The notes beneath the pieces are model-generated. The model ran no database searches and had not been told where the DNA came from. It saw nothing but the letters and a program-made list of their open reading frames with translations. Shown here in pieces: positions 40,414 through 50,000 of a DNA stretch of 59,880 bases. Position 1 is the stretch's first letter, and each line of letters starts with the position of its first letter. The stretch covers positions 1-59,880 of the forward strand of contig JBMNCQ010000105.1 of NCBI GenBank assembly GCA_049366715.1, in the 5' to 3' direction. This stretch comes from JBMNCQ01 sp049366715. Its GTDB lineage: Bacteria; Bacillota; Peptococcia; Peptococcales; BICA1-8. A program made the translations under genes and the position numbers.

Positions 40414-42528
40414 TTGGTTAGTATTAATATGAAAAAGAGAATCGGCTTTATTTTTTTAACATCTGCCTTGCTATTAGGTCTTTTGGTGGTTAGAACTGCT
40501 TGGATTCAATTTGTAATGGGGAAAGAATTACAAGCAAAGGCCATCGACAGTCGGTTGAGAAACATCGATGTAAAGGCCAAGCGAGGCATTATTTATGACC
40601 GGAATGGCAGCCCGCTGGCCATCAGTGTTAGCGCCGATTCCGTTTACGCTGTTCCTTCACAGGTCAGAAGATCGGCCAGGATTGAGGAGATTGCGGAGTC
40701 CTTAAGCGATATATTAGAGTTAGATAAAGGGGAAATCATTAAAAAACTGGAAAAAAAAGTAGCCTTTGAATGGATTGCCCGCAGGGTTCCCGATGAAAAA
40801 ATCAAACAATTGAAAGACTTGGATTTACCGGGAATAAATTTTGTAGAAGAAAATCAGCGTTATTACCCGAAAGGCAAACTGGCTGCTCATGTCTTAGGCT
40901 TTGCCGGCATAGATAATCAGGGATTGAGCGGGATAGAACTGACTTATGATAAAGAACTTAAAGGTGTTTCCGGAAAGATCATGATTGAATATGATGCCGC
41001 CGGCAGGGAAATCCCTCATGCCATGCATCAATATATACCTCCGGTGGATGGAAACAGTATCTATCTTACCATAGATGAAACGATTCAGTATATTGTTGAA
41101 CGGGAACTTGACCAGGTTATGAAAATTAAACAAGCGAAAAGAGGAGCGGTTATCGTAATCGATGTTCCTACAGGGGATATTTTAGCTTTGGCCAACAGGC
41201 CTGTTTTTGATCCGAATAATTTCGCTGATTATGATCAGGGAACCTGGCGGAATTTTGCTATTTCTGATGCTTATGAACCGGGTTCTACTTTTAAGACCGT
41301 TACTGCTGCCGGTGCTTTAGAGGAAAAGGTGGTTAAGCCAACTGACAGGTTCTATGATCCGGGTTATATCAAGGTTGGGAAAGAAAGGATCAGTTGTTGG
41401 TCCCGCACCCCCCACGGCAGTCAATCTTTCGTAGAAGGCGTGCAGAATTCCTGTAACCCTGTTTTTGTGACAGTAGGCTTAAGACAGGGTAAAGAGCGAT
41501 TTTATAAATATCTGGATGGTTTCGGCTTTGGCCAGAAAACCGGTATTGAATTACCCGGTGAGGCTATAGGTATCCTGGTCCCTAAATCACGGGCTAAAGA
41601 TATCGATCTGGCTACCATGTCTATCGGTCAGGCTAACGCCGTTACCCCTATTCAGCTAGTGCGGGCCGTTGCAGCTATTGCTAATGACGGTTGGTTGATG
41701 AAACCGCAGATCGTTAAAGAAATCAGGGATGTTGAAAGTAATCTGGTGAAAAGTATTGAACCTGAACCTGTCCGGCAGGTGATATCGAAAACTACTTCTG
41801 ATGAATTAAGGGGAATTTTGGAAACCGTAGTTAGTGAGGGTACCGGCAGTAAAGCTTATCTAGAAGGGTATAAAGTGGCCGGGAAAACAGGTACGGCTCA
41901 AAAGATCCTGCCCGGCGGAGGATATTCCAGCAGTGAATATATTGCTTCATTTATCGGATTTGCACCTGCGGATAATCCCCGGATAGCGGCGCTGGTCATC
42001 GTAGATTCCCCGCAGGGCGTTTATTATGGCGGTCAGGTCGCGGGACCGGTTTTTAAAAATGTATTGTTAGATACTTTGCGGTATCTTCAGGAACCGCCGG
42101 AAATTGAAAATCAAGAAAAGCTTGCTGAAAATTTGGTAACCGTCGGAAACGTAAAGGGGAAAAGCTTAGAAGATGCTGCCAAAGAATTAAAAGCTTCGGA
42201 ATTGAAGGTTATTACCGAAGGACAGGGTGATCGTGTACTTACCCAGCTTCCTCCGGCGGGAGCTAAGGTGCAAAAAAACAGCATTGTCATGCTCTATGCT
42301 CAGAATCCGGATTCCGACCAGGTGATTGTTCCTGACCTCAAAGGTCTGACAATTAAGGATGCCAGCAAAATACTTAATGAAATTAACCTGGAAATAGCTC
42401 CTCAGGGGAGCGGCTTAGCTGCTCTGCAGGAACCGGAACCGGGAACAACGGTAGAGCAGGGAACTATCGTAAAAGTCAAATTCCTATCACCGAATGAAGA
42501 ACCTGATGAGGAAACAATCGGCCCGTAA
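40414..42528 (+). CDS. class B penicillin-binding protein with two PASTA domains (SpoVD/FtsI type)
   Basis: A protein of about 704 residues. A membrane anchor is followed by the PBP dimerisation domain (about 50-215) and the transpeptidase domain (about 250-560), with active-site S-T-F-K (EPGSTFKTV, about residue 291), SCN and KTG (AGKTGTAQK). Two PASTA domains follow (about 565-625 and 630-695). It cross-links septal or spore peptidoglycan with its FtsW/SpoVE partner. PASTA domains fit SpoVD and Gram-positive PBP2B. Only one such gene is present here, whereas many relatives have two in tandem. The start is TTG 40414, GTG 40405 or ATG 40429; GGGAG favours 40414. Confidence 0.93.
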   Translation: MVSINMKKRIGFIFLTSALLLGLLVVRTAWIQFVMGKELQAKAIDSRLRNIDVKAKRGIIYDRNGSPLAISVSADSVYAVPSQVRRSARIEEIAESLSDILELDKGEIIKKLEKKVAFEWIARRVPDEKIKQLKDLDLPGINFVEENQRYYPKGKLAAHVLGFAGIDNQGLSGIELTYDKELKGVSGKIMIEYDAAGREIPHAMHQYIPPVDGNSIYLTIDETIQYIVERELDQVMKIKQAKRGAVIVIDVPTGDILALANRPVFDPNNFADYDQGTWRNFAISDAYEPGSTFKTVTAAGALEEKVVKPTDRFYDPGYIKVGKERISCWSRTPHGSQSFVEGVQNSCNPVFVTVGLRQGKERFYKYLDGFGFGQKTGIELPGEAIGILVPKSRAKDIDLATMSIGQANAVTPIQLVRAVAAIANDGWLMKPQIVKEIRDVESNLVKSIEPEPVRQVISKTTSDELRGILETVVSEGTGSKAYLEGYKVAGKTGTAQKILPGGGYSSSEYIASFIGFAPADNPRIAALVIVDSPQGVYYGGQVAGPVFKNVLLDTLRYLQEPPEIENQEKLAENLVTVGNVKGKSLEDAAKELKASELKVITEGQGDRVLTQLPPAGAKVQKNSIVMLYAQNPDSDQVIVPDLKGLTIKDASKILNEINLEIAPQGSGLAALQEPEPGTTVEQGTIVKVKFLSPNEEPDEETIGP

Positions 42529-42697
42529 AACCTAGCGGATAATTGGTTATTTTTCGTGTTGGCAAAGACTAAGTTATAATAGATTAAATGTGGGAAGAGT
42601 AAAAGAAGTTTAGCTTTGTTTGTCCGCAGCCAGATAACTAGTCTGGGCATTGTGTATGTTTTATCTTTAGCCGGTGATATTTATTAAGGGGAGAAAA

Positions 42698-42721
42698 CAG
42701 TACTTGTTTTTGCAAGTACTG
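42698..42721. repeat. perfect hairpin upstream of murE
   Basis: CAGTACTTG and CAAGTACTG form a nine-base stem around TTTTTG, in the 262-base gap before murE. It may attenuate read-through from the transpeptidase gene. A TATAAT at 42575-42580 in the same gap has no matching -35. A further hexamer, TATACT, lies at about 42747. Confidence 0.5.
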
Positions 42722-42790
42722 TTGTTCTAACAGGTTGATTATTGGGCTATACTAATATCTATAGGTAATTTTAGGAAGGAGGCCAAACCG

Positions 42791-44275
42791 GTGTTTGATT
42801 TAACGGAATTACTCAAAAGTACTACGGTGAAGAAAACTTCCCCTTTTGCAAATATTTCAATTGGCGGTATTAAATATGATTCCCGTACGGTCGGCCAGGG
42901 AGAGCTTTTTATTGCAATTAAGGGTTTTAAAACAGATGGGCATCAATTTATCGACAAGGCCATAGCAAATGGAGCTGTGGCAATTGTAATAGAAAATGAA
43001 AGTTTCTCTACGGATAAATGCCCTTGGATTTTAGTAGAAAACGGCCGGACGGCTTTGGCAGATTTAAGTGCGGCTTTTTATAACTATCCCTCCCGGGAAC
43101 TTATTTTAATCGGGGTGACAGGGACAAACGGGAAAACAACAACAGCGAATTTAATAGCGAAAATATTTGCAGACCAGGGTCACAAAATAGGTTTAATCGG
43201 TACAATTCATAACAGAATCGGCGATAAAATACTGCCTGGAGAGAGAACAACACCTGAATCCTCAGATTTACAGTATCTTTTTAAAGAAATGCTGGCTGAC
43301 GGTGTTGGTGTTGTTGTAATGGAGGTAAGCTCCCATGCCCTTGATTTAGAACGGGTGCGGGGCTGTGATTTTGATGTAGCCGTGTTCACTAACTTAACAC
43401 AAGACCACCTGGATTATCATCAAACGATGGAGGAATATTACCAGGCCAAAGCTAAATTATTTATAAACCTTGTTAATCGGGATTCTCGGAGAAAAGATAA
43501 ATTTGCCGTTATTAACGGCGATGATCCCTGGGGGCAAAAGCTGCTTGCCGATACCCGGGTAAAAGTTTTAAGCTATGGGATAGCAGGAAATGTCAGTCTA
43601 AAAGCTGAAAACATTAAAGTGACATCAGCAGGGGTAAATTATCAAATCCAAGATAATTGTCTCAAATTAAAACTGACGGGTAAATTTAATGTATATAATT
43701 CCCTGGCGGCTCTGGCTGTGGCCGTTGGGAAGGGTATTCCTATCTCCCGGGCTGCTGCAAGTCTGGAAGAGGTAGCGGGTATTCCGGGCCGTTTTCAGCT
43801 GGTTCAAGGGGCTGAAGATTTTGCAGTTATCGTCGATTATGCCCATACTCCGGATAGCTTAATCAATATCTTAACAACAGCCCGGGAACTGACGGCGGGA
43901 AGAATCATTACCGTGTTCGGCTGCGGAGGGGATAGGGATAGGACCAAACGTCCCCTCATGGGTAAAGCGGCAGCCCGGTACAGTGACTATTGTATAGTCA
44001 CTTCCGATAATCCCCGGACTGAAGATCCCCGGACTATTATCCGGGACATATTACCAGGCCTGGAAGAAGTAGCCGGTGAGGAAAAGTACCGGGTAATGGC
44101 AGATAGAAAAAAAGCGATCCAAGAAGCCCTGCAAATTGCGCGCAAAGGTGATAGCGTGATTATCGCAGGTAAAGGACATGAGACCTACCAGGAAATAAAC
44201 GGAGAAAAATATCCTTTTGACGATAAAGCTATTGCTGAGGAAATACTTAAAAATATGAATAAGGCCACCAGCTGA
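42791..44275 (+). CDS. murE: UDP-MurNAc-L-Ala-D-Glu:meso-diaminopimelate ligase MurE
   Basis: A 494-residue Mur ligase with an N-terminal UDP-binding domain (KYDSRTVGQGELFIA), central ATPase domain (GVTGTNGKTTTANLI, EVSSHALDLERV) and C-terminal domain with DYAHTPDSL and DNPRTEDP. The DNPR motif binds meso-diaminopimelate, so the wall peptide contains meso-DAP rather than lysine. GTG 42791 follows AGGAAGGAGG. Confidence 0.96.
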   Translation: MFDLTELLKSTTVKKTSPFANISIGGIKYDSRTVGQGELFIAIKGFKTDGHQFIDKAIANGAVAIVIENESFSTDKCPWILVENGRTALADLSAAFYNYPSRELILIGVTGTNGKTTTANLIAKIFADQGHKIGLIGTIHNRIGDKILPGERTTPESSDLQYLFKEMLADGVGVVVMEVSSHALDLERVRGCDFDVAVFTNLTQDHLDYHQTMEEYYQAKAKLFINLVNRDSRRKDKFAVINGDDPWGQKLLADTRVKVLSYGIAGNVSLKAENIKVTSAGVNYQIQDNCLKLKLTGKFNVYNSLAALAVAVGKGIPISRAAASLEEVAGIPGRFQLVQGAEDFAVIVDYAHTPDSLINILTTARELTAGRIITVFGCGGDRDRTKRPLMGKAAARYSDYCIVTSDNPRTEDPRTIIRDILPGLEEVAGEEKYRVMADRKKAIQEALQIARKGDSVIIAGKGHETYQEINGEKYPFDDKAIAEEILKNMNKATS

Positions 44276-44343
44276 TGCAGCGCGTTAAAGGGAACAAGCT
44301 TACTCCGAATCACGAATAACTATATTAAGAAGGTGAGTAATTG

Positions 44344-45720
44344 ATGCTAGACCTGACCTTGCAGAATTTAGCCAAATTATTAGGCGCCCGGTATCAGGGC
44401 GCAACAAATATTATCCCGAAAGGTGTTGCCATTGACAGCAGAAATGTACGGCCAGGTGATTTATTCTTTGCCCTTCAAGGGGAAAACACAGACGGACATC
44501 ATTTTGTAGACAAAGCCTTTGCAAATGGGGCAGTAGGTGCCGTGATAAACAATATCGGCCTTATTTCTATGGTTGATTCCAAAAATCTTTTAATTTGTGA
44601 AGATCCCCTGAGGTTTTTACAGGACTTAGCTAAGCTGGTCAGGCAGAATGTTAATATACCGGTTATCGCAGTTACCGGAAGTACGGGAAAAACAACCACT
44701 AAAGATTTAGTGTATAGTGTACTTAAGGAAGAATTTATCACCCTCAAAACGCAAGGCAATTATAATAATGAGCTGGGGCTGCCCGTTACCCTCTGCAGTA
44801 TCACTAAGGAACATACGGCTGTAGTTTTAGAGATGGGTATGCGTGGGTTAGGACAAATCGCTTTTTTATGTGAGCTGGCTAAACCAACTCAGGGAATTAT
44901 TACCAATATAGGATTAGTTCATGCGGAACTTTTAGGGTCACAGGAAGAAATTGCTCGGGCTAAAGCAGAATTGTTATCCTTTATTCCGGCCGGAGGGGCT
45001 GTTTTTCTTAATAGCAATGACCAGGAATTATTGGGTAACCTGTCCGCTGCTTGTCAAGGGAGAATCATTTGGTATGGACTGGACGACAGGGCGGATATTT
45101 ATGCGGAAAATGTGCAGGTTAGCGAGCAAGGTTCGAGCTTTTCGGTGGTCTGGGCAGGAGAATCCTGCCCGATAGAGCTTAAGATCCCCGGGGAGCATAA
45201 TATTCAAAATGCCCTGGCAGCTGTTGGAGTCGGGCGAAGTTTAGGTGTATCCTGGGAAAGCATCAAAAAAGGATTGGCTGCTGCGGAATTAACTTCTATG
45301 CGGCTGCAAATTGAGATGAATTCCCGCGGGGTTAAAATTATCGATGATACCTATAACGCCAACCCCGCGGCTATGAAGGCGGCTCTTCAAGTACTGGCGG
45401 AAATTGACGGAAAAAGGAAAACGGCTGTCCTGGGCGATATGTATGAGTTGGGCTCATATGAAGAACAAAGTCACAAAGAGATCGGTGCGGCAGTGGTTGA
45501 CGAAAAAATAAACAGGCTGGTTGCTGTTGGTGAATTAGGAAGATTGATCGGGTTGGGGGCCTTAGAAGCAGGAATGAAGGAGGAAAGTGTCTGCTTTGCT
45601 CCTTCTAATGAAGAGGCTTTGAACTATCTGGAAAATTTCTTAGAAGAAGGCGATACAGTACTGATTAAAGGAAGCAGGGGCATGAAAATGGAGAGTATTG
45701 TAAAAGGCCTGATGAGGTGA
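44344..45720 (+). CDS. murF: UDP-MurNAc-tripeptide:D-Ala-D-Ala ligase MurF
   Basis: A 458-residue Mur ligase: N-terminal GVAIDSRNVRPGDLFFALQG, P-loop AVTGSTGKTTTKDLVY, then VVLEMGMRGLGQI, IDDTYNANPAAMKAAL and TAVLGDMYELG. It adds D-Ala-D-Ala to complete the UDP-MurNAc-pentapeptide. ATG 44344 lies 7 bases after GAAGGTGAG. It follows murE by 68 bases and precedes mraY by 7. Confidence 0.96.
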   Translation: MLDLTLQNLAKLLGARYQGATNIIPKGVAIDSRNVRPGDLFFALQGENTDGHHFVDKAFANGAVGAVINNIGLISMVDSKNLLICEDPLRFLQDLAKLVRQNVNIPVIAVTGSTGKTTTKDLVYSVLKEEFITLKTQGNYNNELGLPVTLCSITKEHTAVVLEMGMRGLGQIAFLCELAKPTQGIITNIGLVHAELLGSQEEIARAKAELLSFIPAGGAVFLNSNDQELLGNLSAACQGRIIWYGLDDRADIYAENVQVSEQGSSFSVVWAGESCPIELKIPGEHNIQNALAAVGVGRSLGVSWESIKKGLAAAELTSMRLQIEMNSRGVKIIDDTYNANPAAMKAALQVLAEIDGKRKTAVLGDMYELGSYEEQSHKEIGAAVVDEKINRLVAVGELGRLIGLGALEAGMKEESVCFAPSNEEALNYLENFLEEGDTVLIKGSRGMKMESIVKGLMR

Positions 45721-45727
45721 GTTAAAG

Positions 45728-46693
45728 GTGACGGATATCTTATTGGCATTCATAATAAGTGCTGCGACTTGTCTGATACTGGGCCCGTTTTTGATTCCTG
45801 CCCTGAGACGTCTTAAGTTTGGACAAAGTGTAAGAGATGACGGACCGCAAAGACATTTGCAAAAACAAGGGACTCCTACTATGGGAGGAGTTTTATTTTT
45901 ATTTAGTTTAACACTGGGAACTATTTTTCTGGCCCGGGAAAGCTTTATTACATTTGTGCTGTTGTTCTTTACCCTGGGATATGGATTAATCGGATTTATT
46001 GATGATTATATCAAGGTTGTAAAAAGAAGGTCTTTGGGCTTAAAAGCAAGGGATAAATTAATCGGCCAGTTTATTCTCTCCGGCTTATTGGCCTGGGCGG
46101 CAGTAAATCACCTCGGCAGGGGAACAGATTTGCTCATTCCCTTGCTGGGAAATTCCATAAACATTGGCTGGGGTTATCTTCCTTTTGTGATTATCGTCGC
46201 CGTAGGAACGACAAATGCGGTCAATTTAACAGACGGGCTGGATGGGTTAGCAGCCGGCATAACTCTTTTTGTAGCGCTGGGTTATGTATTATTAGGCTAT
46301 ACGGGACAGCTTTTCAGTATTACAATTTTCAGCTCGGCGCTGGTGGGCAGCTGCCTGGGTTTCTTATTTTTTAATGTTCATCCGGCCCGGGTGTTTATGG
46401 GTGATACCGGTTCTTTAGCCCTGGGCGGGGCCATTGCCGCTTTAGCGGTTTTAACAAAAACGGAATTATTTTTACCGATTATTGGCGGGGTTTATGTTGT
46501 TGAAGCATTATCGGTAATTATTCAGGTTATTTCCTTTAAATTAACCGGGCAGCGGGTATTTTTAATGAGCCCTCTGCATCATCATTTTGAACTAAAGGGC
46601 TGGGCGGAGGAAAAAGTAGTTTTTGTTTTTTGGATTGCTGCTGCTCTCCTGGTAGTTTTGGGTCTGATGATTTATAACTCTACTATGGGGTAA
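45728..46693 (+). CDS. mraY: phospho-N-acetylmuramoyl-pentapeptide transferase MraY
   Basis: A 321-residue integral membrane enzyme with about ten helices. Signatures are GTPTMGGVLF, FIDDYIKV with its catalytic Asp pair, NLTDGLDGLAAG, VFMGDTGSLALGG and SPLHHHFEL. It transfers phospho-MurNAc-pentapeptide to undecaprenyl phosphate, making lipid I. GTG 45728 is coupled to the end of murF. A long tandem-repeat region follows before murD. Confidence 0.96.
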   Translation: MTDILLAFIISAATCLILGPFLIPALRRLKFGQSVRDDGPQRHLQKQGTPTMGGVLFLFSLTLGTIFLARESFITFVLLFFTLGYGLIGFIDDYIKVVKRRSLGLKARDKLIGQFILSGLLAWAAVNHLGRGTDLLIPLLGNSINIGWGYLPFVIIVAVGTTNAVNLTDGLDGLAAGITLFVALGYVLLGYTGQLFSITIFSSALVGSCLGFLFFNVHPARVFMGDTGSLALGGAIAALAVLTKTELFLPIIGGVYVVEALSVIIQVISFKLTGQRVFLMSPLHHHFELKGWAEEKVVFVFWIAAALLVVLGLMIYNSTMG

Positions 46694-46749
46694 CTTTAAC
46701 GGTCAGATGTACCGGGAAGTAATATGTTGCGTCGGACGATTGCTTGTGG

Positions 46750-47129
46750 GTCAGAAATTGCTTGTGGGATTAGCTTGTGGGTCAGAAATTGCTTGTGGGA
46801 TTAGCTTGGGGGTCAGAGATTGCTTGTGGGTCTAGCTTGGGGGTCAGATGATTGCTTGTGGGTCTAGCTTGGGGGTCAGAGATTGCTTGTGGGATTAGCT
46901 TGGGGGTCAGAGATTGCTTGTGGGTCTAGCTTGGGGNNNNNNNNNNNNNNNNNNNNNNNNNNNNNNNNNNNNNNNNNNNNNNNNNNNNNNNNNNNNNNNN
47001 NNNNNNNNNNNNNNNNNNNNNNNNNNNNNNNNNNNNGTCAGAGATTGCTTGTGGGATTAGCCTGGGGGTCAGAGATTGCTTGTGGGTCTAGCTTGAGGGT
47101 CAGACGATACCTAAAAAGTAATATGTTGA
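46750..47129. repeat. 31-bp tandem repeat array between mraY and murD
   Basis: Units begin GTCAGA at 46750, 46781, 46812, 46843, 46875, 46906, then after the gap at 47037, 47068 and 47099. Spacing is 31 bp (once 32). The unit contains GATTGCTTGTGGG and TAGCTTGGGGG and varies at a few sites (GGATTAG/GGTCTAG). There are no unique spacers. The 5' edge, from about 46730, has degenerate copies. Total copy number is unknown because of the gap. Confidence 0.93.
46937..47036. other. assembly gap (100 N) inside the 31-bp array
   Basis: Exactly 100 N. The flanks CTTGGGG and GTCAGAG join into a normal repeat, so an unknown number of units is missing. Confidence 0.98.
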
Positions 47130-47388
47130 GTCAGACGCAAAATGTTGACCCGGAAGTATGCCTGACAGATAATTTTAACCGGGAAGAAAAGTCAGACGCA
47201 AAATGTTGACCCGGAAGTATGCCTGACAGATAATTTTAACCGGGNNNNNNNNNNNNNNNNNNNNNNNNNNNNNNNNNNNNNNNNNNNNNNNNNNNNNNNN
47301 NNNNNNNNNNNNNNNNNNNNNNNNNNNNNNNNNNNNNNNNNNNNAAGAAAAGTCAGACGCAAAATGTTGACCCGGAAGTATGCCTGAC
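47130..47388. repeat. 61-bp tandem repeat array before murD
   Basis: Units starting GTCAGACGCAAAATG lie at 47130, 47191 and 47352, that is 61 bp apart when the 100 N are removed. Each holds GTCAG near its start and CTGAC about 30 bases on, giving an inverted repeat, and ends with TTTTAACCGGGAAG. The unit shares GTCAGA with the 31-bp array. The last copy runs into the murD ribosome-site region. Confidence 0.9.
47245..47344. other. assembly gap (100 N) inside the 61-bp array
   Basis: Exactly 100 N. The flanks AACCGGG and AAGAAAAG reconstitute the repeat. Confidence 0.98.
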
Positions 47389-47432
47389 CGGCAATGTTTG
47401 CCCAAAAGAATATTAGGAAGGAAGTAATACGA

Positions 47433-48788
47433 ATGAATGCTGGGCAAAAAGTCCTTATTATGGGTGCGGCCCGCAGCGGTATAGCGGCCAGTAAGTTTTT
47501 GTCCCTGGAAGGTATGGAGGTCATCCTGACGGATATTAAACCGGCTCAAGAAATGCAGGTTATTCAAAAGGAAATTGCACCTTATAAAATAAAAACGATT
47601 TGGGGACAACAGCCAAATATCAAAAAGATCGCTCCTGATTATATTGTAACAAGTCCGGGAATTCCTTTATCGGTACCACCATTAATTGAAGCCCAGTGTA
47701 AAGGGATTCCGATCATCGGTGAAATAGAATTAGCTTTCAGGTATTCTCAAGCACCTTTCATTGCCGTTACCGGGACCAATGGGAAAACAACCACAACTGC
47801 CTTAATTGGTCAATTATTTACTGATGCAGGCCGAAAAGTGGTAATAGGCGGTAATATCGGCAGGCCACTTATTAACGATGTGGGGCAGTTAACCCCCCGG
47901 GATTTGATTGTGGCCGAAGTAAGCAGTTTTCAACTGGAAACCATTGATACGTTTAAACCCAGAATAGCGGTGTTTCTCAACTTGACTCCCGACCACCTTG
48001 ACCGCCACGGCAGTATGGAGGCCTACAAAGCTGTCAAAGCCAGGATTTTTAAAAATCAAACCGATGAGGATTTCCTTATTTTAAATTACGATGATGGGCA
48101 AATCAAAGATTTGGCCTACCATGCGAAAAGTCAGGTGATATTTTTTAGCAGACGGAATAAGTTAGAAGAAGGGGTTTACATTGCCGGCGATGATCTTGTC
48201 ATTGATATCGGGGAAGGGCCGGTGCCGATTTGTAAAATACGGGAAATAAATATTAAAGGTAATCATAACCTGGAAAATGCTATGGCCGCTGCTGCCGCGG
48301 GGTATATTTTAAGCTTAGAACCTGAAGAGATCAGGGCCTCTTTTGTGTCTTTCCCCGGAGTGCCGCATCGTTTGGAAATCGTGCGGGAATTAAATGGGGT
48401 AAAATATATCAATGATTCTAAAGGTACTAATCCTGATGCCAGCATTAAGGCTTTGGAGGCTTTTGACGAACCGATCATACTTATTACCGGAGGAAAAAAT
48501 AAAGGCAACGATTTCTCGGATTTTGCCGCTTTAATCAAAGCTAAAGTTAAGGAACTTATTGTTGTGGGGGAAGCCCGGGAAGAAATAATTAAGGCTGTCC
48601 AAGCTCAGGGTTTTACAAAAATCCGGAGGGCTGAAGGTTATGCAGACGCAGTTTCCCTGGCTGCTAAATTAGCAAATACAGGGGATATTGTTTTACTATC
48701 GCCGGCCTGTGCCAGTTTTGATATGTTTAATAATTATGAACAGAGGGGCGATACCTTTAAACAATTAGTATTACAAGTAAGGGGGTGA
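47433..48788 (+). CDS. murD: UDP-MurNAc-L-alanine:D-glutamate ligase MurD
   Basis: A 451-residue Mur ligase with N-terminal Rossmann domain (VLIMGAARSGIAASKFL), P-loop VTGTNGKTTTTALIGQL, AEVSSFQLE, NLTPDHLDRHG, YINDSKGTNPDA and LLSPACASFDMF. It adds D-glutamate to UDP-MurNAc-L-Ala. ATG 47433 follows AGGAAGGAAG; a start at 47394 would lie in the repeat-derived leader. Because the preceding arrays separate it from mraY by more than 700 bases, it may depend on read-through or a promoter I cannot see. Confidence 0.96.
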   Translation: MNAGQKVLIMGAARSGIAASKFLSLEGMEVILTDIKPAQEMQVIQKEIAPYKIKTIWGQQPNIKKIAPDYIVTSPGIPLSVPPLIEAQCKGIPIIGEIELAFRYSQAPFIAVTGTNGKTTTTALIGQLFTDAGRKVVIGGNIGRPLINDVGQLTPRDLIVAEVSSFQLETIDTFKPRIAVFLNLTPDHLDRHGSMEAYKAVKARIFKNQTDEDFLILNYDDGQIKDLAYHAKSQVIFFSRRNKLEEGVYIAGDDLVIDIGEGPVPICKIREINIKGNHNLENAMAAAAAGYILSLEPEEIRASFVSFPGVPHRLEIVRELNGVKYINDSKGTNPDASIKALEAFDEPIILITGGKNKGNDFSDFAALIKAKVKELIVVGEAREEIIKAVQAQGFTKIRRAEGYADAVSLAAKLANTGDIVLLSPACASFDMFNNYEQRGDTFKQLVLQVRG

Positions 48789-48792
48789 AGGG

Positions 48793-49890
48793 GTGAGCTT
48801 TAAAAAAAAGCAGCCTGACATTGTACTGTTTTTGACTACCTTCCTCTTATTAAGTATTGGAGTAATCATGGTGTTAAGTGCCAGTTCCTACCATGCTATG
48901 CTTTTTTATGATGACCCGTATTATTTTTTGAAAAGACAGCTGAGATGGGGCGGTTTAGGCATTATTGCCATGCTTTTTTTTATGAAAGTAGATTATTTTA
49001 AATACAAGCGGTTAATTGCAAGCGGTTTTGTCGTAACTTTAATTTTCTTAGTATTAGTATTAATACCGGGCGTAGGTATTAATGTTAAAGGTTCCAGCCG
49101 CTGGCTGGGAGTAGGTTCGTTAGTTTTTACTCCTTCGGAAATTGTCAAATTGGCCATCGTTTTTTTCCTAGCTAGAGCGATGAGTATGGAACCGGAAAAA
49201 ATTAAGAGTTTTAAAGGATTTCTTTCCTATCTGGCTGTTTTGGGGATGGTTGCGGCTCTGTTATTGCTGCAGCCGGATTTAGGAACGACAATTGCCGTAG
49301 CCGGGACCGCCTTTTGTATGTTTATCGCTGCCGGAGCCAGGTTGTCCCACCTGGTCGGTCTGGCTCTTACGGGAGTAATGGGGGTAGCAGCTTTAATCAT
49401 TCAGGAACCATACCGGTTAAAGAGAATTATTGGATATCTCAAACCATTTGAAACAGCCAGCAATGAGGGGTATCAAACGGTTCAATCCCTCTATGCCCTG
49501 GGTTCCGGTTGGTTATTCGGAATAGGTTTAGGAAACAGCAGACAAAAATTTTTATATCTGCCGGAAAGGCACACGGATTTTATTTTTGCAATAATTGGTG
49601 AAGAATTAGGTTTCATCGGAGTTTTTTTGATCATCCTCTTATTTTTTCTTTTTATCTGGCGGGGATACAGAATTGCTTTATATGCTCCCGATCGGTTTGC
49701 ATCTTTACTAGCGGTGGGACTGACAAGTATTATTGCCGTACAGTCGGTGATCAATATGGGGGTAGTAACGGGGAGTCTGCCTGTTACCGGGATAACCCTT
49801 CCCTTTGTTAGTTACGGGGGTTCTTCCCTGACCTTTTCCTTAATAGGAGTAGGAATTCTTTTGAATATTTCAAGATATTGTCAAAAATAA
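48793..49890 (+). CDS. ftsW: SEDS-family peptidoglycan polymerase FtsW/SpoVE
   Basis: A 365-residue membrane protein with about ten helices. SEDS motifs include VMVLSASSY, KGSSRWLG, PSEIVKLA, QPDLGTT, NEGYQTVQSLYALGSGWLFG, DFIFAIIGEELGFIG and the C-terminal LPFVSYGGSSL. It polymerises lipid II glycans together with the class B PBP encoded upstream. In sporulating species the copy at this position may be called SpoVE; the sequence alone does not separate the two. Confidence 0.93.
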   Translation: MSFKKKQPDIVLFLTTFLLLSIGVIMVLSASSYHAMLFYDDPYYFLKRQLRWGGLGIIAMLFFMKVDYFKYKRLIASGFVVTLIFLVLVLIPGVGINVKGSSRWLGVGSLVFTPSEIVKLAIVFFLARAMSMEPEKIKSFKGFLSYLAVLGMVAALLLLQPDLGTTIAVAGTAFCMFIAAGARLSHLVGLALTGVMGVAALIIQEPYRLKRIIGYLKPFETASNEGYQTVQSLYALGSGWLFGIGLGNSRQKFLYLPERHTDFIFAIIGEELGFIGVFLIILLFFLFIWRGYRIALYAPDRFASLLAVGLTSIIAVQSVINMGVVTGSLPVTGITLPFVSYGGSSLTFSLIGVGILLNISRYCQK

Positions 49891-50000
49891 ATTTATTTAA
49901 GGTCTATCCGTCAATTCGTTACCCCGGCAATTTATTTTTAAGATTAGCGGCTGTGTTAGCGTGGGGACGGATAAGCATATTTTTGGAGGATGATTTTCTT

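Noticed and set aside
46750..47129. CRISPR array
   Set aside because: The 31-bp units are contiguous copies with no unique spacers, and no cas genes are nearby. It is a plain tandem repeat.
46883..47209. Coding region across the 31-bp array
   Set aside because: The frame runs through repeats and an N gap, has no ribosome site, and 31-bp units shift frame at each copy.
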